NCBI RefSeq assembly: GCF_009727055.1 | Contig: NC_052358.1 | Location: 41,901,337-41,965,336 of the forward strand | Direction of reading: 5' to 3' | Source of the DNA: Benincasa hispida | Taxonomy: Eukaryota; Streptophyta; Magnoliopsida; Cucurbitales; Cucurbitaceae | Length of the DNA stretch: 64,000 nt | Shown here: piece by piece, positions 46,887 to 58,986 of the stretch | Layout of the letters: each line of letters opens with the position of its first letter | Position numbering within the stretch: position 1 is the stretch's first letter | Program-made: the position numbers and the translations under genes | Notes under the pieces: model-generated | Told to the model about the DNA's origin: nothing | The model's database searches: none | What the model saw: the letters and a program-made list of their open reading frames with translations, nothing else

Positions 46887-48772
46887 ATCAAGCAAATGCT
46901 TCATCTTCAAGAAAATGCGTTCATCTTAAAAAAAAAATATCGCTATCAGTGCAAGGGAAAATCCCAACCTGATAAGAGTTAAGTGTTAACTCAGGAGGTA
47001 TGTATGATATTAAATGCTCAAAATGATGCGATACTACTTCTATTTATGCGTCAATTAGGAATATTCATGTAGTATGCTCTGCGTTGTCACAAGTTTCCTT
47101 ACAATGGAACCAAGTGTAATTCCACCACAAGTTTCTTGGTATGAGCCGAGGTCGAACACGGGGAACTGGTTTTCGGTTATTGCGGTATGTTCATGGTATA
47201 TGTGACCAAGTTTTCAATTCTTTATAAAGGGTTTGTACAGGTATGTAAATTGCAGTAAAATAAAGAAAAGCAGTAAAGATGCGATAAAACACAAAAATAC
47301 AATAAACCTAAGCTAGATGTTACAAGATACAGACTTCATGTACAAGATTCTAGGAATAAGGCTGGCTGTGAAGGTTATGCAAAGATGTGGGATATGGCGA
47401 CAAGTCTTATGAACAGAATAGAAAGAGAAAGATAAGTATTATAAACAACGCAAGCTCTTAATTGGATTGAAGGTAAAAATATTGTTCCGCTCTTCTCTTG
47501 GTGTACACTTCTCAGTGATTAGCCATGTTCCCCACATGTCTGTGGTGAAATAGAGTCTGACGTAATGAACGCAAGGTTGCTTCTATGTCTAGAACTACTA
47601 CTCGCTTTAGTTAATGCACTCTTCTGACCCTCTCTCGATAGATCAGAATGATATCTTCACTTCTGCTCTCACAGGTGAAGATGTCGTCTATCATGCTTTA
47701 GTTAAACGTATTTTATAACTTTAATACAGATTAAGTTCTTCGTGATTCATATTGCTCATCAGGAGATTGAGAAAACATCATGAAGAAAGTGACTAACGGG
47801 TGAATGGAAATAGACAGAAAATGGTAGATGGAATCTATCGAAACATTTAATATTTTTACTAAGCGTTTGATACATGATTTGTGAATGAAGAGGTAAAGAA
47901 AATATGGAATACAATGAAAGAGAGATAGGATAGATACAAACAAGTGCCAACATCTTGGCAGAGATTCGATGGGGCTCTGCTTGTCAAATCGGATGGTTTC
48001 GATGGCAAGAAGAGCTTCTCTCTCAGGCTTGCTCCACGAGTAGCAGGGATCTTTACACAGAGCTTCGATCGGGTGTATGGCAGGTCGGATCTGAGATGCA
48101 CCTTTCGGCCTTATCTCGTTCTCTTCCCAGATTTCTTCTCTTCAGCACTTAGCTCAGACTTTTCTCTCTAAAATGTTACAGCACTTAGTCCCGTATCCAG
48201 TAGCATACTTTTCTCTGAAATCAATGGGGTATTTATAGCAGTAGATCCTTGACTCCGGCCTTGTAGTCCCCACTTCATGGTTATGGTAATTTCGCAGATG
48301 AAGGGATATTATTCCTTCTGTTATGCAATTAAACCATCAATTCTGCACAACCGTTAGTTGTACACGTGTTGCAATCCTCCGCTCTCGCGTTGCTCAGTTG
48401 CATCTTTCGATCATAGGTTCACATGCGGTGTTTGTTTTTATTACCTCATGTGGTCAAAGCATAGCTCTAGACCGACTGTCGCCTTGCGCCGTCACTTCGA
48501 TAATCGTCTCTTCATGGTTGATCGACGGGCGCAATTTTGACATAGATGCCTTGATTAGTTTCTCATGAGCCTTGAGCGCAAGCGGTGACTTGGTCTCCTG
48601 CAAAACAGAGTAAAGTTTGGCTTGTCTTCCATCTTTTTGACGTTAGTGGGTGTAATCGTAAACATTTATAATTATTGTCATACTAGGCTAATTTTCATAC
48701 AATTGGCGCATAATTACTAATTTTTGGCTACAATATCTAGATAAAGTGGCATAAATAACTTGTATTTCTACA
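46887..48772 (-). repeat. Gypsy LTR J1 (minus orientation)
   Basis: Athila-like LTR on the minus strand starting TGTAGAAATACAAG at 48772 and ending somewhere near 46960. A TATA box (TATAAATA on the minus strand, 48230-48237) and the conserved GTGTTCGACCTCG / AATTCCACC block (about 47118-47160) match J2 and K. No internal domain is attached on the left; the left boundary with LTR H is approximate. Short frames here are LTR sequence. Confidence 0.65.
48230..48237 (-). promoter_or_regulatory. TATA box in gypsy LTR J1
   Basis: TATAAATA on the minus strand in a GC-richer context (GGGGTATTTATAGC), as in the LTRs J2 and K. Confidence 0.5.
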
Positions 48773-49344
48773 AGTTATCATTAACTTGTGAAAGGAACCT
48801 TCTCGTAGTTGGTTGTTCGCATGACACTCGTGGAAGCAAGCCAAAATGAAGGTAGGTTACAAGGATCGACGCAATACAAAAGAAAAAAAAAAGAAAAGAA
48901 AGAGACAACTCCATTGAGCAACTAAAGTAAAAACTTGGCCAAGGGACAAGAGTTGAAGTTGAGCTTGGTACACAATCGAAGTTGGATGTTCGCATGACAC
49001 CCATGGGAGCAAGCCAAAACGAAGAGTGTAACCATGATCAACGATCTCTATGGTAAGACACAAAGCAGGCTATAACATAAAAGGCGCATTTCATTTTTTT
49101 AGAATAAGAAAAAACATCATTTCAAAACAAGAAGGGAACTTTGAGTAGAGGTTTGTCTAAGGTAAGATTAAAGTAGAGCGTGCTGAAGAAATGTTCAAAG
49201 GATAAAAGGAACTAGTGATTTTGAGAAATTATGTAGAGGAACAGCATTCTGAGTAGCTGAGCGGCGCAAAGCAAGGATAGGACTTGAGCTGAATTGCCTT
49301 AGAGGACAAGCATATATCCAAATTTGGGACTTGAGCGGCGCAAA
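48773..49344. other. Spacer between head-to-head gypsy LTRs, with 173-bp tandem repeat
   Basis: The block starting GTTGGTTGTTCGCATGACAC at 48808 recurs at 48981 as GTTGGATGTTCGCATGACAC, a diverged tandem duplication. An A-rich run lies at 48879-48901. No coding is evident. It may be the 3' untranslated part of a gypsy element attached to J1 or J2. Confidence 0.5.
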
Positions 49345-50866
49345 GTAGAAATACAAGTTATTTATATCATCTTACTTAGAATACGCGGCAATAGGAAGGA
49401 AAAGTTGCGTCAAACATATTAAAATTGGCTTAGAAATGCAAATATTGTAAAAGTATAGGAAACATACCCGCTGACCACATTGCGATAGAAAAAAGGATGT
49501 CCAAATCTTTGTTTTGCAGGTAACAGGTATCACCGCATGCGACGATTGCTCGTGGATAAAAAGAGCAACGCATTCTAGGGGATTTCTGAAATTGTACAGC
49601 TTTTCTGATGTATGATCTAACAAATTGAATATGGAGCAGAGCGGACATTCCCACCAAGCCTCGACAGGAAAAAGTAACTTTTCAGAGCGGAACCACTGAC
49701 GCAAGAGGTGTTGAGGTCTATAAATAGCAACATCAATACTCAGCAGAAGACATATAAAGAGGAGAAAATAGAGAAAGAAAACACACGGAGAAAGAGACAC
49801 TTTTCCCTTAAGAACTTTCCTGAGAAGGAAGTTCTCCACCTCATTCCCCATCATGCCGATAAGAAAAATAGCTCCGATCAGGATCCATGCCAAAACATTG
49901 ACACGCCTCTCATTTATTCTTACTTTACGTTCATCGGTTGTTGTTCATTTCTTGTCTTTCATTTATATCTCTGTAACAAACGCTTTATCTTACCAGCTAA
50001 TATCATTACCATGTTCATCTTCATCTCTTTGTTCACTTAACGCATTCATCTTCCATTTCTCTCACCATGAGTAACTAAAATTCTAGGGTGCGGGGGAAGG
50101 ATTGAGCGAGTGAGTAATCTATGCTGAAGAAGTTAGCTAAGTTTAGTTAATGCATGCTCAATGGCATCTTCACCTGTGAAAGCAAAAGTGAAGATGCTAA
50201 TCCACCTCTCGAAAGAAGGTTGATAGAATGCGTTAAGCAAGAAGTATTTCTAGAGATAGAAACAACCTTGTGCTCACAAACGTTCATCCCTGATCATCAT
50301 AGAGATATGGTGTTGCAGGCAATCACCAAGAGGCGAAAGCCGAGGGAAGATGAAACCTTAGTTGCGTCCTCAACAGGATTGACAAACTTGCGATGTTCTT
50401 TCCCCAAAAACGTTCTCACTCTGATTCTATCCACAAGACTTGCCATCGCATTCCCTCACACACACTTTGCACAACTTCAGATTTATTTACCTCTTTATTC
50501 ATTTATCATCGCATTTTACACTTTATCTATTTATTCATTTATCAGCACATTTTACTTTTCAGCACCTCACAATATTAATTTGATTACGGTCACATATATC
50601 ACATCATTTTCACATCAACATCGCAATCCCCGTGTTCGACCTCGATCACTCTGAGAAACTTGCGGTGGAATTATACTTGGTTTCGACGCAAGAAAACTTA
50701 TGACATGCATAAACTATATGAACGCATTCTACAGTGAATTTTGTAGTATCGCATATATTATCTGGAAGCATGATTAAGATATTGTATCGCATAATGCATA
50801 TAGCATATCATCAATCCTTGCGGTGGCATTACATCCGCCGCACAACAAGTTTTTGACAAGCAACAG
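49345..50866 (+). repeat. Gypsy LTR J2 (plus orientation)
   Basis: Starts GTAGAAATACAAG, has a TATA box at 49719-49726 (TATAAATA), the ATGAGTAACTAAAATTCTAG block at 50067-50086 and the CCCGTGTTCGACCTCG block at 50629, and ends with AACAAGTTTTTG at about 50855, where K has its primer site. A copia LTR fragment follows at once, so the internal region is lost. The 173-codon and 166-codon open frames at 49372-49893 (minus) and 50154-50654 (plus) lie wholly inside this LTR. Confidence 0.65.
49719..49726 (+). promoter_or_regulatory. TATA box in gypsy LTR J2
   Basis: TATAAATA about 370 bp into the LTR, in a GAGGTCTATAAATAGC context. The K LTR has GCTCTATAAATACC at the equivalent place. Confidence 0.55.
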
Positions 50867-52384
50867 CGGCCTACTCTGTAGTTGTTACAAAGAGTTGTAA
50901 AGTGCTACATACAAAGTTATCCTAATTTGTGCATGTTGAGACATGAAGAGTGGAGGTGTCCTGTGCAAATGAGTTTTGTGCAAGATCGGACCACGAAACC
51001 TGTCACTCTTACTTTATAACGTTGTTTACTGTTTAAGATTGACTATTTCAAAGTGATGACTTAGGTAACTTAACCATAATCCTGAGCTAACTATGAACTC
51101 TTGTTTGTTCGGGATTATCCTTTGATCTACAAACAGTGAGAGTAGACCAATTGCCTCTGCTGAATAAGTTTACCATTTTGGGGACAAAACCAGATGAATA
51201 GCTGAGAATATAGGGTGCAAGAGGGAATTCACTCCTACCCGATTAGGGTTAGTAGAGAGGTTGTTCGCTTCAAGTGTTGATTTTGGGTCTTGAACAAGAG
51301 GCCTCACCCTCTCATTGGCCTGAGAGGGATTTGATTTGTTGATTGGATCATAAATCAATTGTTCATTAAGGGATCAATGAAACTTAAGGAACAAGAGGTA
51401 ATTTCGAGTGTAAAACAAAGATTTGACCCAGCAGTTATTATGAGCAACCTGTGAAGAGTTAACTTACTAATCAGGGTTATATCAAGTGGACATAATATAT
51501 CTACAGTGAGGGGAGTTCAACTATGGGTTATAGTGAAGTGTCCCATTAGTTAACGAATGGGGGTTAGATCGGCCTAATGAGTTTAATCGATTAATCTCGG
51601 ATCGTTGGAGCCCATGATCTGTAGGTCCACGAGGTCCCCGTACTAGCTCATAAATGGGTAAGCTTTAGGGTAGCTTGAGAAATTAATTTGAAATGTTCAA
51701 ATTAAACGTAACAAGAGAATAAATATTTAAATATGATTTAAATATATGAAGATGATTATTGTGCAAAAATTAATTTAATATTTTATATTAAATTAATTAA
51801 TTTTAAAAAATCAATTTTGAATTAAAATGGTTTAAAATCATTTTTTGTTTTAAAAAGAAAATGGAAAAACAATTTGCATGGTTGCACAAAATGGAAAATG
51901 GATTTTCTCCATTACCATCATCTTTATGCTCACACAAAAACCATTTTCTCTACTTTGATTCTCGCATGAGCTGCAAGCCATGCACTCCATCACTTTGCAT
52001 GTTCATCTAAATATATAAAGAAGATTGGAATTTTTGGAGAAGAAAAAATACAGAATTTTGAGAGAAAATTTTCTGAAGAAGAAATTGTCTTCTTTAGTCG
52101 GGCTGCTATGAGATCTTCTTGTTTCTTCACATTTTCAAGCTCTTCTTCAATCCCACAACTCTGCCTAAAACTCCAAGAGCATAGTAGGGAAGGCTTTGAG
52201 GTGGTTCACGTTGATATCAAGTGAAGACAACAGCTGAACAGACGTTTTCTTGGAGAGTTCATCATAGGTATGTTCTGAAAACCCTTTTTTTTATGATGAG
52301 CATGCTTTAGTTTTTGCCAAAATTAGTGAATTAAAATGCTTATGGATCCTTAATACTTCCGTTGCATGTTATTTAACTCTTACA
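50867..52384 (+). repeat. Copia LTR fragment I (plus orientation)
   Basis: Plus-oriented A/B-family LTR lacking about its first 230 bp. It begins in the CGGCCTACTCTGTAGTTGTT block and ends ACTCTTACA at 52384. It parallels solo LTRs C and D. It has no internal region and no target duplication that I can see. Confidence 0.7.
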
Positions 52385-52771
52385 ACCTTATTTTGTTGAT
52401 ACTCCCAAGGTATGCGTTCAAGCTTGTTTCTTCTAAATTGTCAACACATTCCACCCACTTGGCGATTAATCTTCCATTACAATGATCACTATGGACGCAA
52501 CATTCCATGCGGTCAATTAGCCTTTATGAACCTTTGCATGTGATTATTCTTTCTGCAGTCTGAGCTCGACGCATGCGGTCAATTCCTGCAATGGCTGCAA
52601 AAATAGATGCTTTGATGCATAATAACGTATGATATGAGATTAGTGAGGATTTCTGGTGCTGGTCGACGCAAGCTCACTTTTCCATATGAATTCTTGGTAT
52701 TATTGACACATATTCTATTTATTAGCCCTTATGATTCTAAATAAAAGGCTACAATAGCTTGTATTTCTACA
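52385..52771 (-). repeat. Gypsy LTR U3 fragment J3 (minus orientation)
   Basis: Ends GTATTTCTACA at 52771, the third copy of the TGTAGAAATACAAG terminus. The GACGCATGCGGTCAATT-like motif occurs twice (near 52498 and 52567). Only the start of the LTR is present. Confidence 0.55.
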
Positions 52772-54139
52772 AGCTATCAGTAGGCTTCTCCTAGCTCCTC
52801 TTGGCCTGAAGCAACATAATTCCTTGTTAGATTCTTTAGAATTCTCATCAAGATGCTTCAAATAGTTTGCTTACTAGCAAGACCCTTACTAGCGAGATCA
52901 TCACTAGTAAGACCAACACTAGCAAGATCATCACCAAGGAGATCATCACTAACGAGATCTTCACCAATGAGATCATCACTAGCGAGATCATCTTATGAGC
53001 GAGACCTAACATGAAACTCAGCATAGCGAGACTTACTATTATTAGTGAGACTTAGCATAGATTCTAGCAAGACTAGGTAGAAAATCAACGAGATTTGAGT
53101 GACCAGCGAGAAATACACCATCCTTATCTCGCTCTCGCTCCTTTGGGTGAGCTACTTGCTTGATCTTCCTAACCAATTGTCTGCTTACGCAACAAATTCC
53201 TGTTTCAACTTATAAAAATTTATAACTCGAAATCCAAAACTGATTTCAAGAAACGTTCTTCTAAAAACTTGTTTATAATTTAGTTAGCTATCTTACCTTA
53301 AAATTTCAGCTCCAGACTCGATCTCTACAGCCTGATATCCTTCGAATATCATATCCTGTCCAGATTACTCGAATTCTAGACCAGCTTCAATTCTTCTTCG
53401 AATTTCACCTATTTCCCTTCACATTTAGCTCAGGCATCCTTCACAAAAGTTGTTAAGAAAGGATTAACTATTAACCTCAAATATGCAGCTCCAAAATCGG
53501 TCTCTACAACTTGTTATCCTTCGAACATCATACTCTGTCCAGATTACTCGAATTCCAGACCAGCTTCAATTATTCTTCGAATTTCCCCAAGTTTTTCTTC
53601 AAATTCTACCCCACTCAACCCTAAACCTTCTTCTTCTTCTCCAATTCGATGCTTAGCTGAAGTACCCTCACTTGTTTCGATTTGGAAGAGGAGGTATGTC
53701 GGTAGTAAAAATGGGGAAAGAGTGATCCCTCATCCCACTTAAACCTTCCCACTGACTTGCACATTTTTCTCTTTTCCTTTTTCTTTTTCAAATAATCACA
53801 AACTTATTTTATTCCATACTTCCATTAATTCTTTTGTAACAAAATAATAATAATCATATTCTGCTTAATAGTATTCTTCCACCTTTGTTCAACATAAATC
53901 CTAAACTCAATATATCTCATAAAGATTTAATACGTACCTTACCAAAAGCACTCTCAGCTAAATTCACAAGCTTACCGGAGGCTTTTTAACACAACACTTA
54001 GAGTTTTCGCTTCTTCTTTTTCTTCATTCTTCAACTTTTCCCTACAATGTAACATTCCTCATAAGTAAACCTACTTAACATTGTAATCACATAGTTAACA
54101 TACTTAGGTAAAGAAAGTAGGGTTCGGGGTTTACATCTA
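52772..54139. other. Unassigned sequence with minisatellite and 179-bp tandem repeat
   Basis: A repeat array of ACTAGCGAGATCATC-like units at about 52873-53110. A diverged tandem duplication follows: about 53285-53410 and 53464-53590, offset 179 bp, each containing GTCCAGATTACTCGAATTC and GACCAGCTTCAATT. The right end joins the integrase remnant of element G at about 54140. Possibly part of another LTR; no coding seen. Confidence 0.55.
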
Positions 54140-55070
54140 TGCCTAGTTATATCATTCTCACTACATCATTCGTTAAAGTATTCATAGCAAAACTCAAGTC
54201 TATTGTCGGTTCTAAAGTATTTTAACCTTTTACATGTTTGGGTATCTATCATAGCTTTTCATTCTTTAAACTTTCCAAAAACTTGGTCCTTAGTTTTAAG
54301 AAAGTATATCCAGCTCTTCTTAGAAAAGTCATCTGTAAAGGATAGAAAATACCTTGAGCCACTAAGGCTTGTGTATGAGATGGTTCCCATAGGTCAGAAT
54401 GAACATAATCCAATGTTTCTTCGGTGGTGTGCTGAGATTTTATGAAACTTTACCTGGTTGCTTTCCCTAGAATACAATGTTCATAAAAGGAAAGGTGCTC
54501 ACTGATCCCTTTAGGCAGTATACCTTGTTTAAACAGTGCTTGCATCCCTTTTTCATTGATGTGGAATAGTCTTTTGTGCCATAAGTCTGTCTCTGTTAAG
54601 CTTGCTATTGAAACTGTGTAGGCACTAGTCATCATCTCTACTCATCTTACAATATAGAGGTCATTGACCTTTTCACCATCCAACACTACCTTAGAGTCCT
54701 TAATCACCTCTAGGATTCCATCTTTTCCTCTAAACTCACACCCAATGGAGTCAAGCATACCCAAAGATATCAAATTTCTCTTGAGTAAAGGTACATGTCT
54801 CACATTTCTAAGAAGCTTGATTGATCCATCCTTTAGTTTTAAGGATACTGAACCGACCCCTTTGATTTTGTAGGCTTCATTGTTCCCCATGTACACAGAT
54901 TCTCCATCCACATCATTGTAGTTATTAGACCAAAGTCTAAAGGGTGTCATATGATAGGTACAGCCAGAGTCAAGTACCCAATCATGCTTCCCAAGAGGAC
55001 TTATTTGGTTGCTTTTGTTTCTAGTAGAGGCTAAGGCATCAAAATAGAAGTAGGACCCTTCAACCACTGA
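54140..55070 (-). pseudogene. Protease and N-terminal integrase of element G, broken
   Basis: Reading leftwards from 55067: an intact protease motif, DWVLDSGCTYHMT (about 54985-54950), then GVGSVSLKLKDGS and RHVPLLKRNLISLGML. 54635-54450 carries the GAG-pre-integrase block LWHKRLFHINEKGMQAL and HCILGKATR, in which one zinc-binding Cys reads Tyr. The integrase core then continues in decayed frames, with DLWEPS near 54395 and a TDN-type second Asp block (TDNRLEF) near 54200, breaking off at about 54140. The open frame 54203-54445 on the plus strand is an antisense shadow. Confidence 0.8.
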
Positions 55071-55813
55071 AGCTTCTGACTGTTTTCCTTTCTGATCCTT
55101 CTCTTTTTCTTGATTTTTCTATTTTAAGCTGTAGCAATCCCTCATAAAGTGTCCTTTCTTCTTGCAATAATTACATCTCAGCTTGCTTTTGGGTTTATGC
55201 TCTTTACCATACTGATTTTTAGTTCCTTTAGACTGATTCTGCTTGTTCTTGCCCTTGACAAACAACCCTTCTACACCAGGCTACTCCTTTTTTACTGGCT
55301 GAAGCTCCAACTCTCTCGTTCTCAAAGTTGAAATAATGGCATCAGTGGTAACTGACTCTCTGCCATATTTCAAAGCATTCTTTACCTCCTTATAGGCTTT
55401 AGATAGAGAGTTCAACAAGACAAATACTTCATTCTCATCGCCAATCCATTTAAACTCATCCAGATTGTTTTATAGTGGTTTAGCAAAACCCATCTTAAAA
55501 GTGAAGAACTTTTCCCATAGGTAAATATTGTTGGGGAGATCCTTGGTTGCAAAGAGACCTTCCAGCTTGACCTACATTTTGTAGGCCGTGGCTTGATTGA
55601 ACACCTATCTCAAGATGTTGTCATTGAGATTAAGAACCAAAGTTCCATATCTTCCCTTTCTTGAGCTGTTAATATAGGTGGAAAAGTTGACGGGTCTAAA
55701 AGGGCTTTATGAGCTCTCTGTTGTCCAAGAATAGCTTTGATTTTGGCCTTCCACAGACCAAAATCATCCTTTCCATCGAACTTCTCTTTTTCAAATCTTG
55801 CAACAATCATCAC
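55071..55813 (-). pseudogene. Gag of element G, broken
   Basis: Tork-like gag. It starts at an ATG at 55813 (MMIVARFEKEKFDGKDDFGLW), closely parallel to the gag start of element F. The first 67 codons are open to 55610, followed by stops. Later pieces include a zinc knuckle, CNYCKKKGHFMRDC, at about 55136-55177 with all four ligands. The start lies about 80 bp downstream of the primer binding site, a normal copia spacing and unlike elements A and B. Confidence 0.8.
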
Positions 55814-55891
55814 TAATCTGATCGAGTATCTAGATTGGTTTTCTTGAGTATCTTGATGCTCTAAGAATGTTGACCTTGATGATCTTCAAAT

Positions 55892-55903
55892 GCTCTGATA
55901 CCA
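55892..55903 (-). other. Primer binding site of element G
   Basis: Minus-strand TGGTATCAGAGC, a perfect initiator tRNA-Met complement, about 4 bp from the 5' LTR. Confidence 0.88.
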
Positions 55904-55907
55904 CAAA

Positions 55908-56544
55908 TTTTTAGGTTATTCAATCTTCTCTAGGCCTAGTTACTCAAGATCAACACTGAAATGATGAAGAAATGGCCGAGAAAGGCCTTGTCAAATCCTC
56001 GATGCTCGATATGATTCTACTCAATACTCGATGCAAATTTCCTTCTATCCTCGACGAGATTCTGTTCTTGCTCGATGGAACGCGATAAGGGCTGATCGAT
56101 ACTCGATCATACTCGATGAGTCTTGATCTTTACTCAATGTGACTGAAAGAAAAAACCGACTGACTCGAAGCTACTCGATAAAAGAAATTGATGCATGATT
56201 CAAGTCGATACACTGGAATTCAATACAATTTGATAGCAATATTGTATTCACGCAATTTGTAGAAAGATTGAAGTCTATCGAACAAAGAAGATAAAGAGAA
56301 GAAGAAGAAACACACAAGATTATGTGGTTTGGCCAAGATGCCTACGTCCACAGAAAGATTCACGTTCTTTTTCACTTAGAAGATTGTGTACAGTTTGTTT
56401 GTTTGCAGAAAAAATAGAAATTATAAACTCAATCTGTTTTGTTTTCTGATCAGTGGTATTTATAACAAATACCAACAAACCGTTTACAAGATAAAGTTAG
56501 TTATAAACTAAATTAACTGAGGTATCTGAGTCATAATTTCTTCA
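55908..56544 (-). repeat. 5' LTR of element G
   Basis: Partner of 43982-44609. The TGTTGGG terminus at the inner side has decayed to TTTTTAGG; the outer side ends TTTCTTCA. The CTCGAT-rich short-repeat block (55998-56215) is shared with the other LTR. Confidence 0.88.
56457..56464 (-). promoter_or_regulatory. TATA box in the G 5' LTR
   Basis: TATAAATA on the minus strand, conserved with 44522-44529 in the other LTR. Confidence 0.55.
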
Positions 56545-57217
56545 CTTCACGAGCATTAGAATTCCTTGATGAATAACTGACCATCTCATTGACACTTTCC
56601 ACTTTCTCCATCCAAATTGAAATTGGAGACAAAGTGAATATAATTGCACTATTGCAACTAATGTTGTATCACTGCTTGGTAAATTGATAATTCACCTTTC
56701 AATATTGCAAGAGTACCCTAATTATTGCTTTAAACTGCATTTTTCGTAGGACAACTGATTCATTTAGTATCAAGTTGATTAAAATTTAAAAAGCTAGCAC
56801 TCATAATCCACTATACAAGATGTATGCCATATGGACAGTGGTTGCTATATGGATTTGGTTTTCTTTGTCGTTATTGAAAATTTGGAGCACCTTTGCTCAT
56901 TAGGTTCAGGTTATGTTTCATGTCACAAGAAGATTTTGAGTATGGAGTACTCGATGGACATCACACTTACTTTGAAGGCGAGAAGAAAGGTTAGTTCATT
57001 AACATTGTAATTGGTTTTCTTTTTCGTTCTTTGTTCTACAAAATCTTTGAAATTTGGAGTTATAATGTACAAGAACTTGTTTTGCTTTTGGATTAATTCT
57101 TCTGTTTAGTCTGAGTGGAATATGGATTCATCAAGAAATATTGACTTGCTAATGGTAGTTGAATTGAATCTAGTTCCCTATTGTTCTTTTTCTATCTTTT
57201 GGCCTACAAAATTTTGT
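56545..57217. other. Unassigned DNA right of element G
   Basis: Continuation of the sequence left of 43981. No RCC1 repeats or other domains are readable. It is bounded on the right by the start of the Athila-like LTR, whose exact first base is uncertain (57218-57260). Confidence 0.45.
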
Positions 57218-58980
57218 AGGCATGACATAAAACCTCTCTTGTGACATTCACAAAGTTACCTATATTTATTCAAATCATGAAAATGTTGATCGGGTCTTTC
57301 TTGACGACGAAAGACCAGACCAAGACGTGATAACAGGTAGAAATGCACGTTATTGCAGCGTAAATAAGTAAAACAATGAGGGAATATGACGGTAAAAATA
57401 AACAATATCCTGTCCAAAAGTGTTAAACTGAGAAAATTGAGATCGCATGCGTCCATCGCATAAAAGCAATTAATTGACTTATTTTGTGCAAGAAAAATTC
57501 GTTGGCGCAAGTAAAATTGCGATCCAAGGAATTAGGCGTTTGTGCGCATTGAAAGATTGCGATCGTATGTCATCATAAACAAGTTGCTCAAGACAATGGT
57601 CGCATAAAGACTGCGCATCAAGGTGACAGCATAATAAATCATGATGGGACGAAAAGCTAATGACGGTCAAATCCGAATTTAGTTGACAAGCCATTAAAGC
57701 CACACTGTAGCAAGTACACTCAACTTTCGATGACCATTAATTGGCGCATCAGAACAGGAGATTAATGATCGCCCATCATTGCAATCATTAGAGAGAAAGG
57801 CTGCTTCACCTTGAGCTCTATAAATACCGGAGGCCACCATTATAAAAGGGATCGCTATAGATCATATACAAGATAGAGAGTCGTTAGTCTATTCATACTT
57901 ATACTTAGAGGACAGAGATGAGCTAAGAGTCGAAGAAGCCGAGAGATCATTCCCAGGAAGATCGAGAGACTACCTAGAAGCGCTACAAAGGGAGAGAGAG
58001 CCGACACTTACGAAAGCAAGGATATTCATCTGGACAGTGTTGGAGTGAAAAAGACAGTGTAAAAGGCCATAGGAAGCAAGACATTGCTACCGGGCTTCTT
58101 ATCTCTACATTCCATTGCTATTCCGTATTCTGCATTTATTTATAGAAAATGGAAATCTCACTTCAACTTATGTTCAATCTCTCCATACTTCACATGAGTA
58201 GCTAAATTTCCGAATGGGTTGAGAAGTACTTAGCTAGCATGACCTAAGATTTACACTTTATGCGATCATCTTGTCTTATGTATGCGTCATTCACCCTTTA
58301 GAGATACTTGAGAGAGTAGTCTAAAGAAAGAATCTACACTTGAAAGAGTCAGATTAGAATCTAGGCTTGAGAGAGTCAGATTAAAACCGCATAAGCAAGA
58401 GATAGAAACTTAGACATAAGTTCTATTTTCTATTACGCATCGCATGCACCCTAGTAATAGGATATGATAGTATGCGGTCACCTTGTGTATGTGTGCATCA
58501 TTCATCATCGCATAGACAAGAATAGAGGCTTAGACATAAGTCCTATCGATATTTTCGTATACATCGCATGCGTCCTAGAAATAGGAACTATGGCATTTGC
58601 ATTGAGAGATGACATGTTGTGTCTGTGTGTAGCATGATCGCATAACTTGAATGCAATCTTAGGAAATGTTAGCTAAACCCCTTCTTAACCTATTCATCGC
58701 ATACTCATTGTAATTCTCGATTTCATCAACACTTTGTTCAAACTCTGTCGTATAGGATATATACTTAATCAAAATACCATCCAACTTATTTGTTTTCACC
58801 ACCGCAAGAGAATCCAAATTTATTGTCACATATTAACTCAGTAGTTCCTGTGTTCGACCCTAGACTTACCAGGAAACCTAGTGAGGCTTATACTTGGGTC
58901 TTACTAGGAAAACTTATGTGCAATGCATAACACATCACCGCAACTTATACCATAATCACATCATCATTTACAACGCATCA
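57218..58980 (+). repeat. 5' LTR of element K
   Basis: Ends near CAACGCATCA at 58980. It contains a TATA box (57819-57825), the ATGAGTAGCTAAATTTCCG block (58194) and the TGTGTTCGACCC block (58850), matching J1 and J2. The first base is uncertain. Confidence 0.7.
57819..57825 (+). promoter_or_regulatory. TATA box in the K LTR
   Basis: TATAAAT in a GAGCTCTATAAATACCGG context, about 1.16 kb before the LTR end. Confidence 0.55.
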
Positions 58981-58986
58981 AGTTTT

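Larger units (their letters stand above)
43982..56544 (-). mobile_element. Copia element G, Tork/Tnt1-like, with about 8.5 kb nested inside
   Basis: A minus-strand copia retrotransposon with a perfect 5-bp target duplication CTTCA (43977-43981 and 56545-56549). 5' LTR 55908-56544, primer site 55892-55903, gag 55070-55813, protease/GAG-pre-integrase/integrase 54140-55070, RT C-terminal part and RNase H 44640-45599, polypurine tract 44610-44622, 3' LTR 43982-44609. Between 45600 and 54139 lie fragments of at least four other LTR sequences. The integrase C-terminus and most of RT, including the YVDD block, are missing at the break, so the inner insertion was accompanied by a deletion of more than 1 kb. 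Confidence 0.9.

Noticed and set aside
49372..49893. 173-codon open frame on the minus strand
   Set aside because: It lies wholly within gypsy LTR J2, spans its TATA box in antisense, and has no known domain. It is a chance frame.
50154..50654. 166-codon open frame on the plus strand
   Set aside because: It is inside LTR J2 downstream of the TATA box and ends in the conserved LTR block. J1 and K show no equivalent open frame.
54203..54445. 80-codon frame on the plus strand
   Set aside because: It is the antisense of the decayed integrase core of element G.
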